DNA of 44,919 nucleotides. It comes from Planctomycetota bacterium. Lineage in GTDB: Bacteria; Planctomycetota; Planctomycetia; Gemmatales; Gemmataceae. Location: positions 1-44,919 of the forward strand of contig JAIOPV010000065.1 in NCBI GenBank assembly GCA_021413735.1, in the 5' to 3' direction. The translations under genes and the position numbers were made by a program. Shown piece by piece: positions 35,973 through 44,310 of this stretch. Below the pieces are notes generated by a model. That model had not been told where the DNA came from and made no database searches. It saw nothing but the letters and a program-made list of their open reading frames with translations. Every line of letters begins with the position of its first letter. Position 1 is the stretch's first letter.

Positions 35973-36022
35973 TTGCCGCTTGCGGCGTCGCGTCAGGAGG
36001 AGCGCAACGCCGCAAGCGGCAA
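35973..36022. repeat. Palindromic TTGCCGCTTGCGGCGT element between convergent genes
   Basis: Perfect 16-bp arms, TTGCCGCTTGCGGCGT (35973-35988) and its complement (36007-36022), flank an 18-base loop. It lies between the peptidase (+) and ung (-) stop codons. Each arm is itself partly palindromic (GCCGCTTGCGGC), a mark of REP elements. It could also act as a bidirectional terminator. Confidence 0.75.
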
Positions 36023-36037
36023 AGACCACACCATTTC

Positions 36038-36832
36038 TCAACTCTCCTCTGTGACTCTCTCAGGCAGTTGCCAGTCGATCGGCGTTTCGCCCAACTTCTT
36101 GAGGGCAGCGTTGATCTTCGAGAACGGTTTACTCCCGAAGAAACCATTCGCAGCAGACAGTGGCGACGGGTGAGCCGACTTAATCACCACATGCCGAGTT
36201 TCATCGATCAGTTTGATCTTCTTCTGGGCGTAGGCTCCCCACAGCAGGAACACCACCGGCTGTTTGCGTTCGTTCACAACCGTGATGACGGCATCCGTGA
36301 ACTTCTCCCATCCTTTGTTCGCGTGCGAGTTCGGAGCGTCGGCACGGACGGAAAGGCAGGCGTTGAGCATTAAAACGCCTTGCTTCGCCCACGACGCGAG
36401 ATAGCCGTGCTTTGGCGTTTTGAGGCCAAGATCGTCGGTCAGTTCCTGGTAGATATTCCGCAGCGAACCAGGCAAGCGAACGCCAGGACGGACCGAAAAG
36501 CACAACCCGTGCGCGTGCCCCGTCCCGGGATAGGGGTCTTGCCCGAGGAGGAGAACTTTCACCTGATCGAGCGGGGTGTATCGGAACGCGTTGAACACGT
36601 CGGCTTCCGGTGGGAAAACCGTGTGCGCTGCTCGTTCCCCTGCGACGAATTTCTGAAGATCAGCCCAATACGGCTTGTGGGTTTCGGGAGTGAGCGCGGT
36701 AAGCCACGACGGTGCGAGGTTTGCCGGGAGTGGGAATTCGGGTGGTTGTTTGGTGTTGGGAGTGTTCTCCGCGACTTGGTTACTGTCTTCGTTGAAAAGA
36801 GATGGAGTTGTAGCTTGTTTCTTCTTGCCCAT
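36038..36832 (-). CDS. ung: Uracil-DNA glycosylase, family 1
   Basis: 264 residues from ATG 36832, with GAGGG about 5 bases upstream. The enzyme removes uracil from DNA to start base excision repair. Family 1 motifs are complete: GQDPYPG (water-activating Asp), CFSVRPGVRLPGSLRNIYQE, VVFLLWGAYAQKK and HPSPLSA (catalytic His and minor-groove loop). The first 45 residues are a hydrophilic, Lys/Gln/Pro-rich tail beginning MGKKKQATTPSLFNED, longer than in E. coli Ung (229 residues). A similar disordered tail binds clamp or SSB in some homologues; here that is speculative. Confidence 0.97.
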   Translation of the reverse strand: MGKKKQATTPSLFNEDSNQVAENTPNTKQPPEFPLPANLAPSWLTALTPETHKPYWADLQKFVAGERAAHTVFPPEADVFNAFRYTPLDQVKVLLLGQDPYPGTGHAHGLCFSVRPGVRLPGSLRNIYQELTDDLGLKTPKHGYLASWAKQGVLMLNACLSVRADAPNSHANKGWEKFTDAVITVVNERKQPVVFLLWGAYAQKKIKLIDETRHVVIKSAHPSPLSAANGFFGSKPFSKINAALKKLGETPIDWQLPERVTEES

Positions 36833-36910
36833 TGTGCCCTCGGGAAAAGTGGTTGTGGATACTTTACCCGCACAGTTGCGAATCCGCACTGTCGGCAGCG
36901 TCGTTTCGAC

Positions 36911-36938
36911 TTGACGTGGGGTGAGGATCGCGTAAAAA
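36911..36938 (+). promoter_or_regulatory. Sigma-70-like promoter for tRNA-Val
   Basis: TTGACG (36911-36916) and TAAAAA (36933-36938) are spaced by 16 bases, and the tRNA begins 13 bases after the -10 element. Divergent ung starts 79 bases upstream of TTGACG. Confidence 0.45.
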
Positions 36939-36951
36939 GTGATTGTCAGAA

Positions 36952-37025
36952 GCGCGTTTAGCTCAGTTGGCTAGAGTACTACATTGACATTGTAGGGGTC
37001 ACTGGTTCAAATCCAGTAACGCGCA
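36952..37025 (+). tRNA. tRNA-Val, anticodon GAC
   Basis: 74 bases. The acceptor stem GCGCGTT/AACGCGC pairs fully, with discriminator A at 37025. The anticodon stem CTACA/TGTAG encloses the loop TTGACAT, giving anticodon GAC. The T arm ACTGG-TTCAAAT-CCAGT is canonical. CCA is not encoded and must be added. It reads GUC and GUU valine codons. Confidence 0.96.
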
Positions 37026-37033
37026 CTCAACAC

Positions 37034-37065
37034 GAAGGCCGGAATCCACAAGGATTCCGGCCTTC
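37034..37065 (+). terminator. Terminator hairpin after tRNA-Val
   Basis: A perfect 14-bp stem GAAGGCCGGAATCC / GGATTCCGGCCTTC with a 4-base loop begins 8 bases after the tRNA. No T run follows, but position and stability fit transcript end formation. Confidence 0.75.
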
Positions 37066-37160
37066 GGCATTTAAAGCATTCGACATCTCAAACGATGCCG
37101 CCATGTTGCGGGACTGGTCGGGCACAGCACCGGACGAGGACACTCTCCCAAGGAAAAGAA

Positions 37161-37530
37161 CCGCCCAGACCGGGGAAACGAGGGCGCTGGGCGGCCTCAC
37201 CCAGTCTGAGCGGCGTTCCGAGGGCAAACCGGAACGTGAGTCGGCTGTCTTTGTGAAATCGGTTCGTAGTGGGGCGAGGTTGGCGGGCAGCAAGAAGGGC
37301 GGTCGGGCAGGTAAATGAATCGTAGCAGATGTTCCGTGAATATGGTGCGATTTTGTACGATTGACGCAAGGCGTGATGAATTTCCGCGTTGCGCGCGGGA
37401 ACGGCTTGCAAGCCACAGTTTTTTCACCTCCGAGGTGTTGGGTCGGGTGCGCTCAAAGGGTATCATTCTCTCAGACCGGCCGCGGTTGTCACACTGAATG
37501 GGCGACAGTGAGATGATTCAGCGGCCGGTC
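37161..37530. other. Spacer with several strong stem-loops, no supported gene
   Basis: The 698 bases from 37066 to 37763 hold no convincing gene. Visible structures are CCGCCCAG/CTGGGCGG (37161-37168, 37187-37194), CGTTCCG/CGGAACG (37214-37220, 37230-37236) and GACCGGCCGC/GCGGCCGGTC (37474-37483, 37521-37530) with an inner CACTG/CAGTG. A 71-codon frame at 37103-37318 covers the first two but has no recognisable protein features. RNase P RNA, tmRNA and SRP RNA signatures are absent. An unknown small RNA or long 5' leader is possible. Confidence 0.35.
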
Positions 37531-37763
37531 GTTCTTTGCGCTCACAGATCACCTCAACACTCCCACACTCTCGAACTGGCCACTCGCAACCCTTGATAAT
37601 CGAAAACCACTCCACCTGACGACCCAAAAGCACAGTCCCTATAGCCGTTGCAATCGGTTTTCGCCGCCCAAATCCCCTTCGTTCCCGAGAATTACCTTGT
37701 TTCTGCTTGGCTTCCTCGGATGGCCTCCGGTACTTTGACGTTGGTGCTTGAGATTGTGGTGGA

Positions 37764-38948
37764 GTGTTTGGGGAAACTCGCGCAGTTGCTGACCCAAACC
37801 AAGCGAGATCACCCCTGTCGCCGACCACACCAACTTCTGATCGTGAGGCCGCGCCGGTTGTGGCTCCCCCTCTGCGGAGCGTTCACACGGCCAGTTTCCC
37901 CGCGTTGCTTCGCGAAATTGGCGCATCCCTGCTCGTAACGACCTACCAAGCGGGCAAGCTCGTCATCCTGCGTGCTGAAGACGACGTCCTCAACACACAC
38001 TTCTGTGGCTTCAGCCGACCGATGGGACTTGCAGTTCGTGAAGGTCGTCTCGCGATCGGAACATCCGTCGAGATTTGGGAGTATCACGATATCCCAGCTG
38101 TCGCTCGCAAACTGGAACCCGTCGGCAAACACGACGCTTGTTATCTGCCCCGATCCAGTCACGTGACCGGAGACATCCTGATTCATGAAATGGATTGGGT
38201 CGGCGATGAACTTGTGTTTGTAAACACTCGCTTTTCCTGCCTTTGCGTGCGAGACTGGCAATACAGTTTTCGACCGATCTGGCGCCCCTCGTTCGTGAGT
38301 GCTTACACACCCGACGACCGATGCCATCTCAATGGCATGGGGTTGAAGGATGGTCGGATTCAGTTTGCGACGGCGCTTGGTCGCACCGACACTCCGGGCG
38401 GCTGGCGCGAGAACAAGCGAGATGGCGGTCTGCTCATCGACATCCCTTCTGGCGAAATCATTGCCCAGGGGCTGTCGATGCCGCATTCGCCTCGCTGGTA
38501 CGACGGCCAACTTTGGGTTCTCGATTCGGGGACAGGCACACTCGGCGTCGTGGATCTCGGCACGGGCCAATATCGCTCAGTCGTCCGGCTCCCTGGGTTC
38601 ACGCGCGGGTTGGATTTCTGGGGGCCGTTTGCGTTCGTTGGTCTGTCGCAGGTACGTGAATCCGCCGTCTTCAGCGGCATTCCTTTAGTCGATCGCCTTG
38701 AGAAGCGTTCTTGTGGTGTGTGGGTCATTGATCTACGGAGTTGCCAGGTTATCGGCTGGGTGGAATTCGAGGATGCACTGCAAGAAATCTTCGCCGTGCA
38801 AGTGCTGCCCAAGAAACAATTCCCCGACGTGATCAACGACAAGAACGAGTTAGTCATGCATTCGTATATCTTGCCGGATGAGGCGCTCGCCGAGGTGCCT
38901 GCGGTCTTTCAACGACGAGAGAATCCCGTAGGGAGTTCGTCGAGTTAA
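37764..38948 (+). CDS. TIGR03032-family protein
   Basis: 394 residues from GTG 37764. The first 35 residues are a low-complexity lead; the conserved part starts at about 38 (SVHTASFPALLREIGASLLV, then TYQAGKLVILR). Further family-like segments are FCGFSRPMGLAV, MDWVGDELVFVNTRFSCLC, NGMGLKDGRIQFATALGRTD and GLSMPHSPRWYDGQLWVLDS. The repeating strand pattern suggests a beta-propeller. No signal peptide is seen. Function is unknown for the whole family, which I associate with planctomycetes, cyanobacteria and other large genomes. The start is uncertain within the lead. Confidence 0.85.
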   Translation: MFGETRAVADPNQARSPLSPTTPTSDREAAPVVAPPLRSVHTASFPALLREIGASLLVTTYQAGKLVILRAEDDVLNTHFCGFSRPMGLAVREGRLAIGTSVEIWEYHDIPAVARKLEPVGKHDACYLPRSSHVTGDILIHEMDWVGDELVFVNTRFSCLCVRDWQYSFRPIWRPSFVSAYTPDDRCHLNGMGLKDGRIQFATALGRTDTPGGWRENKRDGGLLIDIPSGEIIAQGLSMPHSPRWYDGQLWVLDSGTGTLGVVDLGTGQYRSVVRLPGFTRGLDFWGPFAFVGLSQVRESAVFSGIPLVDRLEKRSCGVWVIDLRSCQVIGWVEFEDALQEIFAVQVLPKKQFPDVINDKNELVMHSYILPDEALAEVPAVFQRRENPVGSSSS

Positions 38949-39192
38949 AGGCGTTTGAGGGAGGAACTCGGACGCTCGGGAGTTGAAACAGTGGCTTGAA
39001 CGGCTCAATTCAAACTGCCGGGAGCAGGCTGCGAGTTGAAGCCCGGATGACCCGAAGAACAAGAAATTCTGTCAAGAAAGCAATCAACCTGGTTTTCGAT
39101 GAGGTAGGGTGAACCATCAAACCTCCAAAAACCGGATTAACTTTCCAAAATTCTTAATTTGATGCATCATGCACTCCATCTGAGGATCCCCC

Positions 39193-42100
39193 ATGCCCTC
39201 CCTCGCTCGTTGGCAAAATCTCGTGTCCTGGTTCTCCCGTCCTTCGCGTGCTTCTCGGACCTCGCGAGACCGTCTTCGTCTTGAGGATTTGGAGGATCGG
39301 GTGGTTCCTGCAGGGTGGACGGGACTGACCAACATCCCCGCGAGTGGGAACGTCGGAAATATGACGCTCCTGACGGATGGCCGAGTTCTCGTTCACAGCA
39401 ACTTTGGGGCGTACGCAAACGCGGACCAGGTGTTCGTCCTCACGCCAAGTGCGACAGGGAGTTACGTTAATGGAACCTGGTCGCAGCTTGCCTCGATGAG
39501 TCTTCAGCGTCTCTACTTCGGATCGAACGTGTTGCCAGACGGGCGCGTCTTTACTTTGGGTGGGGAGTACTCAGGCTCTTCGCTGACTCAAAACTTCACC
39601 AAGACGGGTGAGATCTACAATCCACTCACCAACACGTGGAGTGCGATCGCGAACTTCCCCCGCGCTCAGTTCGGTGATGATCCCACAATCCTCCTTCCGG
39701 ACGGGCGTATCCTCGCCGGTTACATCTCAGGGCCCGAGACCTATCTGTACAACCCGGCGACGAATACCTGGTCACAGACCGGAACCAAACTCCGGAACGA
39801 CCAAAGTGACGAGGAAACTTGGACGCTTCTGGCCGACGGCAGCGTCCTGTCTTACGACATCTTCGCGAGTATCTCCGACGGGACTTTCGGGCACGCACAG
39901 CGGTATATTCCTGCGACCGGCAAATGGGTCGATGCTGGCAACCCCCCTGTGGATCTCAGCAGCAACGCCACCGGGGATGAATTCGGCGGTGCCCTGCTTC
40001 TCCCCGATGGAAGGGTTCTCGAGATCGGGGCGACGGGCAAGACTGCATACTACACCCCCTCGACCAACTCCTGGACAGCAGGCCCGACGATCCCCAACGG
40101 ACAAGGGGCAGATGACGCGCCGGCCGCTCTCCTCCCCAACGGCCATGTTCTCCTATCCGTTGACACTCCGCCCTTCGGCACCGTCGTGGCCGGGACCACG
40201 GTCTATGAACTCGATCCCATCACAAATATCTATACAGATGTCACGCCGTCTATCACCGGTCTCAATATGATGGGGGCCGCGTTCACTGACAACTTCCTCA
40301 TGTTGCCAACAGGGCAAGCTCTCTTTTCCACGGGTGGCGGGAAACTCGCAGTCTATGACGGGACCGGAGGCCCAAACAATGCTTGGCGACCAACAATCTC
40401 CACCGTCGTCCCCACCGGCGGGACGACCTTCACCTTGACGGGAACCCAGTTGACAGGGCTTTCCGCTGGCGCGTCGTATGGTGACGACTCGGAGATGGAT
40501 AGCAACTACCCAATTATCCAACTGACCGATGGAAGCGGGAACGTCTTCTATGCACGCTCGCATGATTGGACACCGGGCGTTGCGACTGGTGCAGCAGTCG
40601 TGACCACACAGTTCGATCTGCCCGCAGGGTTGCCCAATGCCAGCTACAGTTTGCGAGTCATTGCCAGCGGGATTGCTTCGCAGCCATTCACCTTCAACCC
40701 ATTCGCACCCCTTGTCACGGGCGTGACCTCCTCGAACGCCAACGGAAGTTACGGCCTGGGAAGTACTATCTCGATCCAGGTCACGTTCAACGATGCAGTC
40801 ACGGTCGATACTACCCTTGGCACCCCAACACTGACACTCAACACCGGTGGCACGGCCACGTATGTGTCGGGAAGTGGGACGAACACACTGACGTTCAATT
40901 ACGTTGTGGGGGCAGGGCAGAACACTGCGGATCTGGATTACACTTCGATCACAGCCCTGGCACTCAACGGTGCCACCATCAAGGACACGGCTAATGGCCT
41001 CACGGCAACTCTCACGCTCCCGGCGCCTGGGACAACCGGTTCTCTCGGGGCGAACAAGGACATCATCATCGACACGACTGCTCCGGTAATCACGAGTGTC
41101 ACATCGACCACGGCCGATGGATTCTACAAGGTTGGCGCGACGATCAACGTCACCGTGAACTTTTCCGAGTCTGTGACTTTGTCGAGTGGGACACTTACGG
41201 TGAATCTGGACACAGGCAGTTCTGTGATTATCAGCAGTCCTTTCACCGGTCTCAGCGCAAGCGGGACTTACACCGTGGTTGCGGGACAGAACAGTGCCGA
41301 CTTGAACTCCCGATCGCCACTCATCCTCAGTGCCGGGGCGACTCTTGTCGATGTTGCAGGCAATAACGCCACACTGACTATTCCCGTCGGTCAGTCGCTC
41401 GCCGATCTGAAGGCAATCGTTATCGATACGCTTTCTCCCACGGCCACCATCAGTGCCCCCTCGGCCAGCTACACGGCAAGTGCCTCGGTCACGTACACGA
41501 TCACGTACACGGATACGAACTTCAACGCCAGTACCCTGACAGCCGAAGACATCACGTTGATTACAACGGGCACAGCAACAGGGACAGTCAGCGTCAGTTC
41601 TGGCACGGGCAGTACGCGGACCGTGACGATCAGCGGCATCACAGGAAACGGCACCCTCGGCATCTCGGTCGCTGCGGGAACTGCAAATGACAAGGCGGGG
41701 AATCTCGCTCCCGCCGCAGGACCGAGTGCAACCTTCGTTGTTGACAATATCAAGCCGACGGTGGCGATTAGTCCCCCTTCGAAGTCGAAAACATCGACCG
41801 GACCGATCACGTTCACAATCACCTATTCGGATGTCAACTTCAACGTGAGTACGCTGACCGCGGCCGATATCACGCTGACGAAGACGGGGACCGTCGCCGG
41901 GACCGTGAGTGTGAGTCCTGGCAGTGGAACCACGCGAACCGTCACGATCAGCAACATCACTGGGGATGGTCGATTCAGCATTTCACTTGCTTCGGGCACG
42001 GCCAATGACAAGGCCGGCAATCAGGCCCCAAGTGCTGGCCCGAGCGGCACCGTTTCCGTCGTGAACACCTCGCTTCTGGCGGTCGGGGGTGCGAACGGGA

Positions 42101-43218
42101 GCGTTCGCATCTTCGATGGCAAAACGGGGCAACCGCTCTCGAATTTCCGCCCGTTGGATATTCCCGGCGTCTCGCAGTACACGGGACTCGTTGAAGTTGC
42201 GCTCGGTGACATCACCGGCGACGGAATCGCCGACCTATTCGTCGCTGCCGCAAATCCTCTTGGGGTTCAAGGGCTCAATGTGACCAAGACCGCCGAGGTC
42301 TACGTGTACGATGGGACCACGCTCACCAAGGGGACAACTCCCACTCTGATCCGCGAGTTCACCCCATTCGCGACCCACTACGGACCGGGATCGGATGGAA
42401 CACTGGATGTGACCGGCATCTACATCAATGGCCTGAACATTGCGGTGGGCGACGTTAATGGCGACGGGATTGCCGATCTCATCGCAGGCACACGCGGCGG
42501 TTCGGCGGCGGGCGGTGCCCCTGAGTCCGGTCGCGTCGTCGTCATCAATGGTTCCTCGCCCGTTGGTTCCAATACGGTCATTGGCTCGATGACACCATTC
42601 GGGCAGACCTATGTGAAGGGCGTGATCGTCGCCGCTGGAGACCTCGATGGTGACGGTCGTGCTGAGGTTGCCGTCACCCGCGGTGGCCCCGTCGCTGACA
42701 GCAACCCAAACCAAGAGGTGAAACTCAAGGCTTACAAACTCACTGGGAGTACGCTCGCTGAACTCAATCTCTCCGGCGACTTGTCCAATCCGCTCGCTCC
42801 GTTCACGGGTATCAATGGACCCAATGGTGAGGTTCTGAGCCGTGATGCCCGCCTTGCCTTCGTGGATCAGAACGGCGACGGAAAAGATGTCCTGGTCATC
42901 TCGATTCTGGATCAACTGACCGATCCATCGAATCCCCAAGTCCGAATCGCGGCATTCACGGTGAGTGCCGCAACCGGGTTAGCAACGGCAGTGAGCACTG
43001 GATCAGGACCAAGTCGCAGCTATCTCGTCGACTCGCACGTCACGAACCACGCGATCACGCACGTCTCAGTGAATGGGAACGACACGAGTTCTCTGGCATT
43101 GCTGACCGAATCCGCGACATCCGGAATTCAGTACTTGAACCCGCGTACCGGAGCAGTGCTGCCGGGTGGATTTAGCCTGAACGTGGCGACCGGCGGAGTC
43201 GCTCTCGACGGAAACTGA
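39193..43218 (+). CDS. Giant surface protein: kelch-type propeller, Ig-like repeats, FG-GAP propeller
   Basis: 1341 residues with GAGGA before ATG 39193. Residues 1-40 hold an Arg/Ser-rich lead and LEDLEDRVVPA (30-40), the N-terminal motif of many planctomycete surface proteins. Residues about 45-500 form a kelch/galactose-oxidase-like propeller (VLPDGRVFTLGGEYSGSSLT, TGEIYNPLTNTWSAIANFP) with a following early-set domain. About 505-955 are four Ig-like modules in two pairs, with DIIIDTTAPVI and ITYTDTNFNASTLTAEDITL. About 956-1341 are FG-GAP/VCBS repeats with DxDGDG calcium loops (DITGDGIADLFV, DVNGDGIADLIA, DLDGDGRAEVAV). The catalytic Cys-Tyr of galactose oxidase was not identified. Likely adhesive or glycan-binding. 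Confidence 0.92.
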   Translation: MPSLARWQNLVSWFSRPSRASRTSRDRLRLEDLEDRVVPAGWTGLTNIPASGNVGNMTLLTDGRVLVHSNFGAYANADQVFVLTPSATGSYVNGTWSQLASMSLQRLYFGSNVLPDGRVFTLGGEYSGSSLTQNFTKTGEIYNPLTNTWSAIANFPRAQFGDDPTILLPDGRILAGYISGPETYLYNPATNTWSQTGTKLRNDQSDEETWTLLADGSVLSYDIFASISDGTFGHAQRYIPATGKWVDAGNPPVDLSSNATGDEFGGALLLPDGRVLEIGATGKTAYYTPSTNSWTAGPTIPNGQGADDAPAALLPNGHVLLSVDTPPFGTVVAGTTVYELDPITNIYTDVTPSITGLNMMGAAFTDNFLMLPTGQALFSTGGGKLAVYDGTGGPNNAWRPTISTVVPTGGTTFTLTGTQLTGLSAGASYGDDSEMDSNYPIIQLTDGSGNVFYARSHDWTPGVATGAAVVTTQFDLPAGLPNASYSLRVIASGIASQPFTFNPFAPLVTGVTSSNANGSYGLGSTISIQVTFNDAVTVDTTLGTPTLTLNTGGTATYVSGSGTNTLTFNYVVGAGQNTADLDYTSITALALNGATIKDTANGLTATLTLPAPGTTGSLGANKDIIIDTTAPVITSVTSTTADGFYKVGATINVTVNFSESVTLSSGTLTVNLDTGSSVIISSPFTGLSASGTYTVVAGQNSADLNSRSPLILSAGATLVDVAGNNATLTIPVGQSLADLKAIVIDTLSPTATISAPSASYTASASVTYTITYTDTNFNASTLTAEDITLITTGTATGTVSVSSGTGSTRTVTISGITGNGTLGISVAAGTANDKAGNLAPAAGPSATFVVDNIKPTVAISPPSKSKTSTGPITFTITYSDVNFNVSTLTAADITLTKTGTVAGTVSVSPGSGTTRTVTISNITGDGRFSISLASGTANDKAGNQAPSAGPSGTVSVVNTSLLAVGGANGSVRIFDGKTGQPLSNFRPLDIPGVSQYTGLVEVALGDITGDGIADLFVAAANPLGVQGLNVTKTAEVYVYDGTTLTKGTTPTLIREFTPFATHYGPGSDGTLDVTGIYINGLNIAVGDVNGDGIADLIAGTRGGSAAGGAPESGRVVVINGSSPVGSNTVIGSMTPFGQTYVKGVIVAAGDLDGDGRAEVAVTRGGPVADSNPNQEVKLKAYKLTGSTLAELNLSGDLSNPLAPFTGINGPNGEVLSRDARLAFVDQNGDGKDVLVISILDQLTDPSNPQVRIAAFTVSAATGLATAVSTGSGPSRSYLVDSHVTNHAITHVSVNGNDTSSLALLTESATSGIQYLNPRTGAVLPGGFSLNVATGGVALDGN
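41434..42060 (+). repeat. Duplicated Ig-like module within the surface protein gene
   Basis: Two copies of about 104 residues lie in tandem. Copy 1 (41434-41745) contains TYTDTNFNASTLTAEDITL and GTANDKAGNLAPAAGPSA. Copy 2 (41752-42060) contains TYSDVNFNVSTLTAADITL and GTANDKAGNQAPSAGPSG. Identity is high at protein level and lower at DNA level, so the duplication is not very recent. A looser pair of related modules precedes them (about 40712-41430). Confidence 0.85.
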
Positions 43219-43249
43219 GTCAGCGTTCCAGCGAATGCGCCTGAACCGG

Positions 43250-43288
43250 GAGCGTGAGTGATGGAGTTACCAACTCTGTCGCACGCTC
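43250..43288 (+). terminator. Possible terminator hairpin after the surface protein gene
   Basis: The outer stem GAGCGTG/CACGCTC (43250-43256, 43282-43288) and inner stem GAGTT/AACTC flank unpaired bases, 31 bases after the stop. There is no T run. The space to 43410 shows no other element. Confidence 0.4.
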
Positions 43289-43410
43289 TCGGATCGTCGG
43301 ATCGTCTGTCACCGTGAAAACGTGCTTGACTGAGTACATGCAAACGTTCGACCTCCCGGCTGCGGCGGCGGTTCAGGATTTCTCCGTTCCCACCAAGCGG
43401 TGATCTGCGT

Positions 43411-44277
43411 ATGAGCGAGTCTCGAAGTCCCACCCCCACCGCTGCTCGCAAGTTCACGTCGCAGCCCACTCCGACCCCGGAGGATACAACCAGTTGCAAC
43501 GCACAGACCAAGAGACTCATCCTTGAAGTCTGCTGCGAAACATTGGCCGATGTTCTTGCAGCGGAAGCTTGCGGAGCCGACCGCATTGAACTCTGCTCGG
43601 CCCTCGACATCGGCGGACTGACGCCATCCCTCGGCCTTCTGCTCGCGACGCGGTCGGCCGTTTCGTTGCCGATGTGGGTGATGATCCGCCCACGCGGTGG
43701 CGACTTCGTTTACTCGACCGACGAAGCTGACGTAATGGTTCGGGACATCGAACTGTGTCGTGGTGCGGAACCAGCCGGTTTCGTGTTTGGTGTGTTGCAC
43801 CCCGATGGACGTGTCAACCGCGATATCTGCCGGCGATTGCTCGATGCTTGCGGGAATATCCCTGCCGTGTTTCATCGAGCGTTCGACCGCACTCCAGCGC
43901 TGACCGAGGCAATCGGCGCTGTAACCGAACTGGGCTTCCGACGAATTCTGACCAGCGGTCGAGAACCAACTGCCGCTGCGGGAGCACGAACGATTGCTCG
44001 TGTGCGAGACTGCGCCGCGGGGTTGGTCGAAGTTTTGCCATGTGGTCAGGTGCGTGCAGAGAACCTCGAACAGTTGTTGCGAACCACCGGTTGCGATCAG
44101 TTTCACGGCTCCTTCTCCGAGGTGGTCCCTGTCGGAACGGAAGAGGGCTACCGGGGCTACGGTCAGCGGATGCGAGTGAGTCGGGAGCAGGTTGCAGCGG
44201 CGCGAATTGAACTGAATCGGCTTGCGGAACTGCTTGCCACCGAGGGGAACAACCGGCGCCGATTGGCTCACAAATGA
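43411..44277 (+). CDS. cutC: CutC family protein
   Basis: 288 residues from ATG 43411. The first 34 residues are a Ser/Thr/Pro-rich lead. From about 35 the CutC TIM barrel is clear: LILEVCCETLADVLAAEACG, ADRIELCSALDIGGLTPSLG, MWVMIRPRGGDFVYSTDEAD, VFGVLHPDGRVN, HRAFDRTPALTEAIGAVTEL, GFRRILTSG and FHGSFSE. CutC was named for copper homeostasis, but its biochemical activity remains unsettled. The lead is longer than in E. coli CutC and has no signal character, so the true start could be near residue 34. Confidence 0.93.
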   Translation: MSESRSPTPTAARKFTSQPTPTPEDTTSCNAQTKRLILEVCCETLADVLAAEACGADRIELCSALDIGGLTPSLGLLLATRSAVSLPMWVMIRPRGGDFVYSTDEADVMVRDIELCRGAEPAGFVFGVLHPDGRVNRDICRRLLDACGNIPAVFHRAFDRTPALTEAIGAVTELGFRRILTSGREPTAAAGARTIARVRDCAAGLVEVLPCGQVRAENLEQLLRTTGCDQFHGSFSEVVPVGTEEGYRGYGQRMRVSREQVAAARIELNRLAELLATEGNNRRRLAHK

Positions 44278-44310
44278 CCGAACGGTTTTCCAGATGCTAT
44301 CATCTCCATC

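Noticed and set aside
37103-37318. 71-codon ORF after tRNA-Val
   Set aside because: Basic, low-complexity composition and overlap with two hairpins; no ribosome site or family resemblance.
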